A program made the translations under genes and the position numbers. 64,000 bases of DNA from Lycium barbarum (lineage: Eukaryota > Streptophyta > Magnoliopsida > Solanales > Solanaceae). Below are positions 1-12,080 of this stretch, piece after piece. How positions within the stretch are numbered: the first letter of the stretch is position 1; every line of letters starts with the position of its first letter. The notes beneath the pieces are model-generated. The model saw only the letters and a list, made by a program, of their open reading frames with translations. It was not told the DNA's origin and ran no database searches. Where the stretch lies: contig NC_083341.1 in NCBI RefSeq assembly GCF_019175385.1, positions 90,670,321 through 90,734,320 on the forward strand, written 5' to 3'.

Positions 1-1741
1 GTTATGGATCAAATCAGATAGAGCTTTTGGAACTATATGTACGTATCAAAATGTATCAAAGACTCGATGGAATAATCAAACGTGCTATCATTTGAAAGCC
101 AAGACATTAGTCATATCATTTATCTCTCGAATGCCATTCGGAAACATATCAACCAAACTTTGGACATCATAGATCGGCATCAAAACCATATGAAATAGCT
201 TACAGAAGTCAAGAATATTAGCCATCCTAGTGGCTCTAAGAATAGGAATTTCTTTGGAATTATATACATATACTTGGTCATGTTGGTTTCACAAAGATCA
301 TGCCAAAAGGAAGAAAGGGTAAGCCTTACATACCTGTCCCGCGTCCAATTAGCTACGCTTATTCGTCCAAACTCGCTAGTCTACATTCAAGAGAATCGAC
401 ATAATCATTAAACTCATTGACATATCATTGACATATACTTGTCTTAGTCTTTCAAACAAATTCGCTTATAATCTTGCCGAAATTTCGGCAGCATTTCCCC
501 TGTAAATACACCATCCCCGAGAATCTATCTCGGCCAATTTATCAACAACAATACCAACAATCATACTAACAACTTCAACAATCAATCCAAAATATATTCT
601 AATATTAACAACCTTCGTCACATAATTCAACGGCTTTTCATTTATATCCAATTCAGTCACATATAGTCAAGTTAACACCAATGATCCCACATTCAAATAT
701 TTATCCGAAATCATTCTAACACGATTCAAGAATACTTCAAACAATTCACATAATATTCACAAGAATCCAATCAACGTGCCCCTTCAGCCAAAACCTTCCA
801 AATTCAACAAGAACAATAACAACACATTTCCTTTCCTTCCAAATTCATGAACTATACACTAACAACATTATTCTCATAATTACAAGAAACCATATTAGAG
901 TCACATTAATTCCTCCAATAATTTCTCAACGATTACAACTTCATTTCAATTCATCCAACCTTCATTTTCATCATGGAATCCACAACTACAACAATCAAAT
1001 ACTAAATAAAAATTAGTTCACCCTTCCTACAGAACATAACATATACACGGCCAATACCCCTACACACCAAATTTATGATTTTAATTCATTTCTACACATT
1101 ACAACATGTACAAATCACCCATAACACATGTAAAAGAAGATTGAACACATACCTTTCTCCACTTATTTCTTCACTCGGCTAGGGGTGTATGTTTGCACAA
1201 ATAAATGGCTGCTTGCTCCAACAACCCCTCCATGTTGTTAAGGACGTTCCAATTGGTAGAAAAGCTAGAAGAAAATAATTTTTCTTGATCAATTTCTCAT
1301 GGCTAAATTTTGGAACCATGGTCGAATACTACTACTATATTTTCTTTTCTTGAAACTTCTTCAAGTTTCTTGAAATAAAAGAAGATGAATAATACAATCC
1401 ATGGGTCATCTTTTATTTATACCCATTAAGCATCCATGTGGGCTTTGGCCCACCTAAGTTGGACGGCCATATGGCCTTTTATTTCAAGGCCATCATTTTT
1501 TTGTTTTTGTAATTCATGTAAAATTTATTTTCCAAATTCCACATTTTCCCTTAGCCTTCCTCAATATTTCCATGAGCCAAATTGTGAATTACCCTTTTTG
1601 CCCCTAGCCTTTCTTAATATTTCCGCATCAAAAAATTTCATAAACAACTTTTGTGTTAAACAAGATCAAACGTATAGCCTTGCTCTTAACTTCCCGCATT
1701 TATCTTGAATTATCCGAATGTACAAAATGCGGGATATAACA
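1..1741 (-). mobile_element. LTR fragment (minus strand), left part outside the window
   Basis: The right edge reads gggatataaca, the reverse complement of an LTR start TGTTATATCCC, so this is the U3-containing part of a minus-strand LTR whose U5 end lies upstream of the window. Positions 1-110 closely match 61839-61948 in LTR J, so the two belong to one family. Conserved LTR modules are visible: a GTATGT donor-like block (complement near 325-345) and a palindrome GCCGAAATTTCGGC (near 476-490). It abuts a primer-binding region of another element at 1742, with GAACT (1742-1746) as the candidate target duplication; its partner would be outside the window. No coding sequence was recognised. Confidence 0.75.
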
Positions 1742-1746
1742 GAACT

Positions 1747-1758
1747 GCTCTGATACCA
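1747..1758 (-). other. Primer-binding site (tRNA-iMet type) of element G
   Basis: Minus strand reads TGGTATCAGAGC, the sequence complementary to the 3' end of initiator tRNA-Met used by most plant gypsy elements. It lies 4 bases inside the LTR ending at 1763. Only about 21 bases of this element's internal region remain before another LTR begins at 1741. Confidence 0.9.
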
Positions 1759-1897
1759 CTTTTGTCACGACCCAGCCCCGTGGGCCATGACTAGTGCCCG
1801 AGCTGGTCATTCGTATACGTACCTGTTAGATATAGTAAAACTGAACCTAAGAACAATATGGAAACATGCAAAAGAACTCCAAAGGTCCGTAACGTCG

Positions 1898-1898
<1 letters not shown>

Positions 1899-1956
<58 letters not shown>
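1899..1956. repeat. (TA)n microsatellite
   Basis: Uninterrupted TA dinucleotide run inside the U5-side part of LTR G. Other LTRs have similar runs at other module boundaries. Confidence 0.97.
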
Positions 1957-1958
<2 letters not shown>

Positions 1959-2004
1959 GATAACCTATCTCCTGAAGAGTCATAACTAATCAAAACATAA
2001 TATA

Positions 2005-2140
2005 ATACGCAAGCCGACAAGGCTGCCACTACATGTCAATATGATCCACAAGCCGACAAGGCTGCCACTACATATCAATACCATACGCAGGCCGATAAGG
2101 CTGCCACTACAGACGAACATATCCATAGCACATCGTATAG
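2005..2140 (-). repeat. Tandem GCCGACAAGGCT minisatellite in LTR G
   Basis: About three copies of a roughly 39-bp unit containing GCCGACAAGGCT followed by gccactacatgtcaata. The core AGCC-gacaa-GGCT can fold into a short hairpin. The same unit is present in more copies in LTR C. Its period is a multiple of three, so it opens spurious reading frames. Confidence 0.8.
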
Positions 2141-2360
2141 ACACAGCTGAACAAAACTTATACACAACCCACACATATGTCTACAGACCTCTAATAGTAT
2201 CGATAGTGAAATATGACGGGACAGGACCCCGCCGTACCCCTGGATAAACACATATATACATCAAAAGATCTGTACAAAATGTCTTGGCTCCGGAACAATG
2301 GAGCTCTCCATGACAGCTGAGTGGAAATCCTAAGCTGGAGGATCACCAAATCGAGTATCT

Positions 2361-2432
2361 GACCTGCGGGCATGAAATGCAGCCGCCCGGAGAAGGGGGT
2401 CAGTACGAGATATGTACGGAGTATATAAAGCA
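2361..2432 (-). promoter_or_regulatory. Conserved acceptor-like double-hairpin module, LTR G
   Basis: Minus strand contains a degraded TCAGTAC...GTACTGA hairpin, a second hairpin with C-run and G-run arms, then CATGCCCGCAGGT. This module recurs in nearly every LTR of the window in the same relative place. The GCAG/GT end resembles a 3' splice site. Function is inferred only. Confidence 0.5.
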
Positions 2433-2551
2433 TGAAAAAGAATAAAGAGGATCATGACTGAAATAGGGATCACATGAGACAAGTATGATATTCAAAATAC
2501 CAATCCACTTGCCTTATGAAATGTAAATCATGCATAGCAATATCATATATC

Positions 2552-2745
2552 ATACGCGGCCCATTATGGGACTTGGTGAATAAAGTCATCACATGCCATC
2601 CTTGGCGCCATAATCACATCATCATATCATCACATCATCATGTCATCATATATATATATACCACACCCGGCCCTCTAGTGAGGGACTCGGTGAACAATGC
2701 AGTGAAACTGTGCACGAAAACATACCCGGCCCGGGACTCGGTGAA
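2552..2745 (-). repeat. LTR hairpin array (3 units), LTR G
   Basis: Three copies of a unit that on the plus strand reads CCCGGCCC-loop-GGGACTCGGTGA. Stems differ between units: CCCAT/ATGGG, CCCTC/GAGGG, and a loopless CCCGGCCCGGG form. Homologous arrays occur in most LTRs here. Confidence 0.8.
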
Positions 2746-5245
2746 AGATATATTACGGCATGCACGAGCAGAGTAGTGAGCAACCATATGCAAACTAAGT
2801 CATATCTAAGACTCAATAGAATAATCAAAATGAACTATCATTTGAAAATCAAGACAATAGTCATATCAAGTACCCTTCGAATGTCACTATGGATTATATC
2901 AAAATAGGACGTCTGAAATCATAGACACGTATCAAGAAATAGTAAAATAAGTTCTGGGAATCAAGAACATTAGCCATCCTAGTGTCTCTAATAATAGGAG
3001 CTTCTTTGGAGTTATATACACGTCGTCTGTTTGTTTCATAAAGATCATGCCAAAAGAAATAAGGGATAGCTTTACATACCATAAGTCGCCAATATAAACC
3101 CAAAACGAACTCGTCTTAATGCTGATGCTAATCCTATAACAAGGAAATACATGTACGACTTTAGATGGCTTTCGTATATCGTGTATATCAATTGATAATT
3201 TGATCCTAAAACGAAACAGGTAGCATTTCCCCAATTTCATATATCTCAATAACAACCAAAATGACAAAAATAGATCTCAACAACACAACATATATATCCA
3301 TAATGACCTCATAATACTTTATAATGATCGCCAAGCTTGAAGTAGGATCTGTACAACCCATGTCACCTTTTGTATGCTTCTTTCTTAACTTACTAACATT
3401 GTCAATAAGATAAGGAAGTCATTTACTACAAATTCTATCCTTATATCATATGATTATAACGAGAAAGCAACCCACAAACTCAACTCTTTCTAAGTGACGA
3501 TTTTTATTCTCAAGTTCGGGATTATTTCTTCAATTCCCGCAATTTATCCAAAAAATCAATCACAATACCAACAACAATATCACTAAATACATATCCAAAT
3601 AGAATCAAATCCATTCTCAAATCACCTCCAAAACAGCCCAATATACATTCCTATACCGATACTTGTATACACTTCTTTATTTTCATATGTACATAGTATA
3701 ACAACAACCATAACAACAACAACTACAGCCAATCCCACGATATTCCAGCCCACAAAACAATTCATAACAACCACCAAACAACTCACATGATAACAATAAC
3801 AATTTATCCAATTTCCGCAATTAATTTCGTAGTTCCCGTCCCTCAATTTGACTATGACCTGGACGAATTTAAATATACCTAGTAGAGGAGAATTCTTACC
3901 TCATATGCCAAGAAATAATCTTCTTCCACCTTACTTCACTTCGAAGAAAATCCCGGATTCAACAATACGACAAAACAAAACTACAAAATCGAAGCGGTGA
4001 GCAAAACCCGTTTGTTTCTTCCTTGGAATTGCAAGTAACGTAGCTGCTGTAACATAAGCTTTCACATTGCTGTCCACTTCTAATCTTCCTCCAAATTAAT
4101 GTGAGAAGGAAGAAATTTTACACCTTCCTTGTATAACCAGAACATAATTGATCACACATAGAGATATACGTATAGATGTCTCAAGGGACATGTACTCCAA
4201 TTTAAGTAGGATAAGGATTACAGCATTAGTGGCAAGTGGGGTCCTTAATAATCCTTATTTTCTGAAACTAACATTTCTACACTTAAAGGACGTTCAGCCA
4301 CCTCTCTACATAGTCATCAATTCATTTGCCACTTGTCACATGGAAATGATATTATTAATATAACATTTATTCCTTCATCCAATAATACCATAGCTAATTT
4401 TCTACTCTCCCACTTTATTTCAATATTTAACCAACTATCCATACAATTAATTCAATTAAATAATAAGCACTGTTAACACACTTCATAAACTCATTATCAT
4501 GATAATGTGATACAAAAATAGTCCATATCCTTTTTATACATGCACCAATTATTATTCCCAATTACTGTCTTTATTTTCATACTTGAATATGACCAAATCC
4601 TACGTCCTCAGTAAAATCGTTCATGTTGGACGGTTCAATTTCCTATGCCAAAAATATGGGGTATTATAGCTTGGGCGGTATTTCATTCAAATAAATTTCA
4701 AACCTCGACGAAGCTTATTTTCTTTGATTTGTTTAACTTATAATATTTACAACACATTTGTACCATCACTCTAACTACCTATAAGCTTGGGGGATAACCT
4801 CGTTTCCGTTACAAATATCATTTAACTCGCATGCTTGCCAACGCATGAAATCATGGGGTCTAACACTTGATTAGCTAGAAATGTAAATGAAGTATATGGC
4901 AATTTGTTTAGTCACCAACTATAGATATATAGGCTGCCCATTATTGTTACACGTGTCCACTACCATGACATGTGTCCCACCATGTTGACACATGTCAGTG
5001 GGGTCCATTTAATACACTTAATTAATCCTAATTAATCCCTAACCCCCACTTAATAATCTAATCATGGTTAATTAATCCCTAATCTCCACCAATATTTCCA
5101 CACCAATTGTAATTAATTAGTAAACCGAGCAATTATAAAATCGGGATTAAAAGTCCTTGTCTCATATCTCAAAATTAATCTTGTCCTTAAACTTATTTCG
5201 ATTAGCTTACGAGTAATCCAATGTATAAAAATACGGGATATAACA

Positions 5246-7626
5246 AGTTGGTACTTCTGTTACTCCTCTTCTTGCTTTGTCAGTTCAAGATCTACAATTT
5301 ATAAACATTAAACAAGCTTAGAAAGTATGAACACTAAATCAACTCGTACATTCCACTTCTAATCCAGCTTAGCCGTAAAGTTTAGCCATTTCATTAGATA
5401 AGTCCAATTCGGGGGTAAGGACACCACTTTTATATCAAGAGTGCCAAGTATAACCCTAAAGATCCCATCTTTAAGTCTTTTTAACACACATAAGGCATGA
5501 AATCAAGTCAACCAAGCAAAAACAGTATGAAATGTAGAGGGATAAATGCAATGGAAGTGTATGGTATACAATGCAATGGCCATATGTATCGGGATACACA
5601 CGTTCCTGCAGTAGGTTTCACGTGACCCATAGGAGACTCATGATGTCCATATACCCACCTAGAATACTAGATCTCCCAGATCATATCGGGTCCCAGCCAT
5701 TGGCTGTATATCATCATCACACCGTAACTATGTGTCATATCCAATATTCTGCCTCCCAGGCCCTTGTCTTGCCATTTACCAGTTATATGCTAACAATATC
5801 GTGGAAGAATGAAGGGATATGCGTACACCATGCAAATGCAAAATAGTTTGTTAGTATCAAGATTTAAGTGCCTTTTCATAAATCAGACGAGATGTGGAGT
5901 GATAAATGCAACTCAATCAATAGTGCATATATTCAGTCAATCATTGGTCTCATGGCCCAAATAAGCAGCAATCGTACCAACCTAAATGGATTTATCCCCC
6001 ATTCTTAAGGCCCGAAGGCTAAACACATAATCTCCGTCACAATTAAAATAATTGTATTGTTTTAATTACCCAAACAGACACATCGGTACCCATACAAGTG
6101 CTCGTCACCTCGCGAGTACAGGACCCCGAATTCAGCATTATGCCCCTTATTACATTTAACAACACATAACACTACATAAAGGGTCTAGTAAGTCTAAACT
6201 TGCCAGAATCTGAAGCCGAAGAGTCACTCCACGGCCTTACCTTTCCTCCGAGTCTCCGAATGAGCCCACGCTGTTCAATACACTTTCTTTATTAGAATAC
6301 GAAGCTATGGATACCTATATTGCAATATAAAGAATTCGAGTCCAAAAGCCAACCTAAATACCCATCCTAAACCCCAAGGGTAAAATAGCAATTTAACACG
6401 ATTCCGAGTTCAATATGGTCAAATAAGTAATCTACACTGTCATATGAACCCCACAACACCCATATTGCTAGGGTTTAGTCTGGAACCCAAAAATAGACCC
6501 AAAAAGGTAACCCCGACCCCGCAAGGGAAAATCTGGAATTTAAGCCTAAAATCATCTTATCCATAACTTAAATAGTCTAAGTCAACAAAATCATCAAGTT
6601 CTAATCACATTTGAACCCTCAATTTCATAAAATTCTTAAACCCATTTTCATGGAAAAACCCCCAATTCCTACTCTTGAATTCATGAATTAAAGATTAATC
6701 TAGTCGAAGAAATAAATGGAATAAACATAGATGAAGGTTTATATTATTACCCAGTGAAGAAACTTAATCTTGGCACTTTTAATCTCTCAATTTCGAGCTC
6801 TCTAGCTTCTAAAATGGTGAACAGGAATGGGAACTGAAACATGAAATTGGGGTTTTTAATCACTGTTCAGGCAATTAATAATCGTAAACGCAAGCTACCC
6901 TCGCGAACCCGATGCTGACCCCGCCCATACCATCCCGATTGCGGCTAGTCGATCGCGAACGAGATGTCTAGGGTAACCCGGCCCAGACCCTGACTACTCT
7001 TCGCGAACGCGAGTCCCATCTCACTAACGCGATCCTCTCTGGTCGCTTCTTCAGGAACTTGAGACCTTTCTCGCGAACGCGAAGAAGGAAACTAGATGGT
7101 TGAAACACCAGAAAATCTGGTTTTCCCCGGATTTCAACCAAACACTCGAAACTCATTCGGAACCCCCCGAACATAAAGCAAATATGCATTTCTATCATAA
7201 AACACACTACAAACTCGTTCGCATACTCAAATTTCCCAAAAGATGTCGTTTGGACCCGGGGCAGACCAAGGTCAACTCCAACACCACCAAAACCCAACTT
7301 TCCAATCAAGTATCCAAATCACACTCGGACGCCTCGGGAGCCAAACCAAAGGCTCAACTAAGTCATAAATGACATTCCGGACCTAGTGGAATCGACAAAA
7401 CCACGAGAAAGACACATTTACCCTCTGTGTTGACTTTGGTCAAACTTTTCCATTTTAACTAACTTTAAAGCCTCTAAACTTACTAAAATAATCTGAAACT
7501 CGCCTGATAATCTCGAGAATCGCACCACCCATCCCCACAAGTCATAAATAAAAAAAAGCAACCCCGAGAAGGGTATCTTAGGAACTCTTAGGTGAAAAGG
7601 TCAAAACGACTTAGCGAGTCGTTACA
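5246..7626 (-). mobile_element. Probable 3' LTR of old element H (left edge unresolved)
   Basis: The right edge gtcgttaca (7626) is the complement of an LTR start TGTAACGAC, and a decayed minus-strand pol lies just beyond it, so this should be the 3' LTR of that element. Where it begins between 5246 and about 6100 cannot be decided by eye; 5251-6000 has no module that I recognise. The family differs from the others: it lacks the GTATGT block and the hairpin array. The U3 contains a GC-rich repeat of TCGCGAACGCGA near 6895-7080. No gene seen. Confidence 0.55.
6895..7082 (-). repeat. U3 repeats of TCGCGAACGCGA
   Basis: About five full or degraded copies of a near-palindromic TCGCGAACGCGA motif (around 6900, 6953, 6998, 7033 and 7068), forming a CpG-rich island in otherwise AT-rich DNA. 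They sit in the U3 part of the H LTR, a place where enhancer-type repeats are expected. The binding role is an inference. Confidence 0.6.
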
Positions 7627-7732
7627 TCAGATATAACTAAAATAGCGTTCGTCCTCGGACGGTAAAAGATAGAAAGGTACATGGATCCTTAAAAAGCTGG
7701 GGATATCTAGATCACATATCAGATTGGATTTC

Positions 7733-7966
7733 CTAAGTTGCCTCTTCAATAGGATGATGCCCCATTTGCATTTTCACTGAAGCTATTTCCTTTGATCTCA
7801 ACTTCCGAACCTGTCTGTCCAAAATAGCTATCAGCTCCTCCTCAAAAGTCAGATTCTGATCAAGGAACACCCAATCCCATCTAATCACATGAGAGCCATC
7901 CAAATGGTACTTTTTTAGCATCAAAACATGACAAATTGGGTGAACACTCAGAGACCCGAAGGCCAA
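7733..7966 (-). pseudogene. Integrase C-terminal fragment of H
   Basis: The open segment translates to a chromovirus integrase tail: HPICHVLMLKKYHLDGSHV, then LTFEEELIAILDRQVRKLRS. The same region in D and E reads [11 protein letters not shown] and [13 protein letters not shown] or PIAILDR. The chromodomain-like end decays after the block QMGHHPIEEAT. It lies next to the H 3' LTR, as expected for the last part of pol. Confidence 0.85.
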
Positions 7967-8398
7967 GCTAACTCATAAACCAACTCACCAACTCGCTGAA
8001 CTATCTCGAATAGGCAAATAAACCACACACTCAACTTCCCTTTCTTTCCAAATCTCATCACACCCTTCATGGGTGAAACCTTCATGAGGACTAGCTCTCC
8101 AACCTTGAACTCTAAATCACGAACCTTCTAGTCCACATAATTCTTCTGTCTACTCTGAGCTGTGAGAAGTCTTTCCTGGATCAACTTTACCTTATTCAAT
8201 GAAACCCTCAACAAATAAGTACCCCAGGCCTAACCTCAAAAGCATGAAACCAACCAATAGGGGAACGATATCTCCTAACATATAATGCTTAAAACAGTGT
8301 AATATCAATGCTTGAATGGTAGCTATTGTTGTAAGAAAACTCTACCAAAGGTAGAAACTAATCCGATTGACCTCCAAAGTCATCACACAAGCTCGTAA

Positions 8399-8851
8399 CA
8401 TATCCTCTAAGACTGGAATAGTCTGCTTGGACTGACCATCAGTCTGAGGGTGAAAAGTTGTGCTAAGCTCTACACTAGTACCCAACTCCTTTTGCATAGA
8501 CCTCCAGAAATGCGACATAAACTGAGTTCCTCAGTCAGACATGGTAGAAATAGGCACCCCATGCAATCAGACTATCTCTCGAATGTAGATCTTGGCCAAT
8601 TTCTTTGAATTGTAAGTAGTCTAAACTGGAATGAAATGAGCAAACTTGGTCAATCTGTCCACAATGACCCTAATAGCATCAAACATGCCTAAGGTGCGTG
8701 GAAATCCTACCACAAAGTCCATAACAATCTGCTCCCACTTACACTCGGGAATGGGCATCCGCTGAATCATACCACCACGTTTATGGTGCTCATACTTATC
8801 TTGCTGGTAATTCAAACACCGAGACATAAACTCTACTATGTCCCTCTTCAT
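8399..8851 (-). pseudogene. Integrase core fragment of H
   Basis: Minus strand: the end of the zinc-binding region is CLNYQQDKYEHHKRGG; the core start is KWEQIVMDFVVGFPRT with the first catalytic Asp (MDF). After a break comes the region of the second Asp (around 8525-8540), then [14 protein letters not shown], where the usual AER with the catalytic Glu has become SKQ. The Glu of the D,D35E triad therefore seems to be lost. Frame is broken at about 8620. Confidence 0.8.
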
Positions 8852-9037
8852 TTGACACCACTAATAATATTGTTTCAAGTCACAATACATCTTTGTATCC
8901 CTTAGATGAATGGAATACTTCGAACAATAAGCCTCATCCATGATTAACCTAGTCAAATCTCCCACTCTCGGAACACAAATATGACCTTTGATCCTTAAGA
9001 CTCCATTACCATCAATAATAGCTTCCTTAGCCTCACC

Positions 9038-9910
9038 TTACAACACTTTGTTTCGAATTTGGCATACCTTTACATCCTCAAACTGCTGAGCCTGAATCTG
9101 CTCTAATAAGGATGGTCGCGCCTCCACACATGCTAAAACCTTACCGGGCTCAGAAATATCAAGCCTCAAAAAGTGATTAGCCAAAGACTGAATATCCATA
9201 GACAAAGGATGCTCTTCCACGTGCAACAGTGCCAAGATACCTATGCTCACCTCTTTCCTACTCAAGGCATCCACCACCACATTGTCCTTGCCCAGATGAC
9301 AAAGAATGGTCATGTCATAATCCTTTAGTAACTCCAACCACCTACTCTGTCTCAAGTTGAGGTCCTTCTGATTGAATATATATTGAAGGCTACAATAATT
9401 CGTGAACACCTCACAATGATCTCCATAGAGATAATGCCTCCAAATCATCAAAGCGAACACTGCCGCCGCCAACTCTAAGTCATAATTGGGGTAGTCCTTC
9501 TCTTGCGTCTTCAAATGTCTCGAAGGGTAAGCTATCACCTTTCCTTTCTACATCAATACATAACCAAGACCCACTCTAGAAGCATCACAATAAACGTAAA
9601 GCTCTCTCCCTCGATAGGTAAGGTCAGAATCAGAGCAATAGTCAACAAAGTCTTGAGCTTTTAAAAGCTCACCTTTGGTCAAACGAAAAGCCACCTCCTT
9701 CTGAGTCAATTTAGTCAAAGGGGATGCAATGAATGAAAATCCCTCCACAAAATGATGAAAGTAACCAGCGAGGTCCATAAAGCTCTGAATCTCGACGACC
9801 GAAACTAGTCTTATCCAATCTAAAACAGCCTTAATCTTCTTGGGATCTACCATAATACTATCCTTAGTCACCACATGCCCAAAAAATGCCACTGAACTAA
9901 GCCAAAACAT
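9038..9910 (-). pseudogene. RT thumb and RNase H fragment of H
   Basis: Two overlapping-family open segments (9548-9910 and 9038-9538) separated by a short frame break. The first holds FGHVVTKDSIMVDPKKI (RT connection) and AFRLTKGE with YCDASRVGLGYVLM (RNase H first Asp). The second holds AYPSRHLKTQEKDYPNYDLE and [25 protein letters not shown] and VVVDALSRK. The Asp of the usual TDHKSL motif is Asn here (TNYCSL), so RNase H is probably dead. Confidence 0.85.
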
Positions 9911-10099
9911 AGACTTTGAGTACTTAGCATAAAGCTTCTTCTCCTACAAAATCCCAAGTCCAATTCTCAAATGGTGCTCATGTTCCTTCTTACTCCGTGA
10001 GTATATCAAGATGGCGTCAATGATAACAATCACAAAAAAAATTCAAATATGGCCTGAATATTTTATCTATCAACTCTATAAAGGCTACGGGAGCATTGG

Positions 10100-11518
10100 T
10101 GTCACGACCCAAACCGATGAGCCATGACTAGTGCCCGAGCTGGACACCCGTAACCGAACCTGGTAGACATAGTAAGACTGAAACTGAAAATAATATGGCA
10201 GTTTGTAAAAGCATACTGTAAACTCATCATGTCATATATCAAAATGAACCTGTCTCCTGAGAAGTCACAGCTAACAAAGACATAACAAATATGCAAGCCG
10301 ACAAGGCTGCAACTATACAAGGGAACATCCCAAACAAACTACATCGATATAGCTGACCAAAGCATAAATACACAACTCACATATGTCTACAGACCTCTAA
10401 GAGTATAACAAAGCCAATGTCAAAGGATCTGTACCAAATGACTCAAGCTCCGGAACAATAGAGCTCTCTAAGCAACTGAGCAGAAGTGCTAAACCAGAGG
10501 ATCACCAAACTGAGTGTCAGTACCTGCGGGCATGAAACGCAGCCCTCGAAGAAAGGGGGTCAGTACGGAAAATGTATTGAGTATGTAAAGCATGAGTACA
10601 GTAATGAAGATCATGGCTGAGTAAAAGATGATAGGAAACAAGTATGATAATCAAGAAATACCAAAGCATTTGTACCTTACGAGATGAGAGTCATGCATAT
10701 CCATATAAGATACCGTACCCGACCCATTATAGGACTCGGTGAATGAGGTCATGTACATATATACCGTACCTAGCCCTCTAGTGAGGGACTCGGTGAAATA
10801 ATCATATATATACCGTACTCGACCCTCTAGTGAGGGACTCGGTGAAATAATCATATACCGTACTCGGACCATTATGGGATTCGGTGAAATATAATACGTA
10901 CCCGGCCCTCTAGTGAGAGACTCAGTGAAATATATAATATACATACCCAGCCCTCTAGTGAGGGACTCGATGAACAATGAAATGAAACTATGCACGATTA
11001 CGTACCCGGCCCGAGACTTGGTGAAAGATACATTAATAATATGCACGAATAGAATATTAGGAGCAATAATGTACAAAGGGAATCATCATTTGAGACTCAA
11101 TAGAATAATTAGAATAAACCAACACTTGAGAATTAAAGACAACTGTCATGTCAAGCACTACAGAGAACTAGAGTTCATCGGAGTCCAGTATGTTCGTCGT
11201 TTGCTCATTTTATGTAATTCGTGCCAAAAAGGAAAGAAGGGATAACTTTACATACACCTTGGAGCCTTTAGAAGTAGAGTCATCATCAATGAATAAAATT
11301 GAGAAAATCTAAAAGTAGCTCCACATTTTCATATTCGCTTTGAAATCGTAAACTTGAGTTCTTAAAACACCAAAATCATCATTATTGTTTTCACTATCAT
11401 AAAATCATTCCTATCCTTGAAATCATGAGAAGCTTTAAGAACCATGGACTTTTAGCTTTTGAAGACAAGAAGGTTACGAAAACATTTATGAAATCATACC
11501 ATAGGAATCATGCCTTTG
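10100..11518 (-). mobile_element. LTR I (minus strand), cut on the right by the tandem array
   Basis: Starts on the plus strand with TGTCACGACCC directly inside the H RT; ATTGG (10095-10099) is the candidate target duplication. It carries the acceptor-like module (10524-10592), an enlarged hairpin array (10712-11030) and the donor-like block (complement near 11235-11255, reading GTGTATGTAAAG). LTR1 of the tandem array begins at 11519 and interrupts it before its U3 end. The missing U3 end was not found after the array. No gene seen. Confidence 0.8.
10712..11030 (-). repeat. Expanded hairpin array (7 units), LTR I
   Basis: Seven successive units of the CCCGGCCC-loop-GGGACTCGGTGA type, spaced about 40-55 bp. 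Most have the CCCTC/GAGGG stem, two have CCAT/ATGG type stems, and the last is the loopless form with GACTTGG. Spacers contain short AT repeats. Related LTRs have three or four units. A 141-codon open frame across it is a by-product. Confidence 0.85.
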
Positions 11519-11995
11519 TGTTATACCCCGCATTTTCAGAGCCTGAGCGTGACACGTGCTCCCTCAAACATTGACAATCACATTGATAGTATTATATTTT
11601 GTATTCTTGCACGTCGGTTATTCGTAAGCAGAGGTGGGGCCCACACATCGAGATTTTTTTTGGAACATGTGACAAGTTATATGAATCACATATGTGAAGT
11701 TAAACACAACTCAAGAAGGACCCTTGAGCCAAATCAAAGTGGGAGCCCTTCAAACAAATATTTTTAAGTTACGTTTTTGGGTGATCTGACTTCGAGAGGC
11801 CATAACTCCATCAGTGTTTGGGAATTTTGGAAAACTCCCATAATTAAGGTTGTAGAGAATTGAATTATATTTCCAACCATAGGTCGTGGGTCCATAGGTG
11901 ACGTCGGGATAAGGATATACGGACGTTTTAAGCCAGAAGGGTCAGTGGGCTAGGCCCAATCCGAGCCCAACCCGGTTAGGCCCATGACCCATGTC

Positions 11996-12080
11996 TATTT
12001 AAGTGAAATATCAGCCATTTTCTCCTCAATTTTCATACCAAAACACCAGAAAATTCTGGAGAGAGAGAGAGAGAGAGAGA
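11996..12080 (+). promoter_or_regulatory. TATA-like box and GA repeat of LTR1
   Basis: TATTTAAG at 11996-12003 is followed 55 bp later by a (GA)n run at 12059-12080. The pair is repeated in LTR2 (GA 19321-19342) and in LTR3, where the GA run is much shorter (near 26587). Position in the LTR and spacing suggest the pol II start region; this is inferred. Confidence 0.5.

Larger units (their letters stand above)
1763..5245 (-). mobile_element. 5' LTR of minus-strand element G
   Basis: On the plus strand it runs from TGTCACGACCC (1763) to gggatataaca (5245), i.e. a minus-strand LTR TGTTATATCCC...GGGTCGTGACA. The PBS follows directly, so this is a 5' LTR. At about 3.48 kb it is longer than its relatives; its U3 end (4900-5245) matches the 3' LTR of element C (30600-30970). 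A TATA-like stretch lies near 4925-4935. Positions 4100-4860 contain AT-rich sequence with no counterpart that I could identify in the other LTRs, so a further small insertion there is possible. The five bases after it, AGTTG (5246-5250), are the candidate target duplication. No gene seen. Confidence 0.85.
7627..10099 (-). pseudogene. Ty3/gypsy pol remnant (element H)
   Basis: Reading the minus strand from 10099 down, the order is reverse transcriptase, RNase H, integrase zinc finger, integrase core, then the C-terminal tail, which is the Ty3/gypsy order. Recognisable blocks are the RT palm end (VIVIIDAILIYSR, near 10000-10030), the RT thumb and RNase H start (9548-9910, including YCDASRVGLG), RNase H (9038-9538, with YPNYDLELAA and VVVDALSRK), integrase (8399-8851, with MDFVVGFPR and FHPQTDGQ), and the tail (7733-7966, with AILDRQVRKLRSKE). 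The RT aspartate pair is changed to DA, and RNase H TDHKSLQ has become TNYCSLQ. Several frameshifts and stops separate the blocks. Gag, protease and most of RT are missing because LTR I begins at 10100. It cannot encode an active enzyme. Confidence 0.9.

Noticed and set aside
5571..5846. 91-codon plus-strand frame as a small gene
   Set aside because: No motif, and it lies in what appears to be LTR sequence of H.
10651..11076. 141-codon minus-strand frame
   Set aside because: It runs across the hairpin array of LTR I and consists of repeated translations of that unit.
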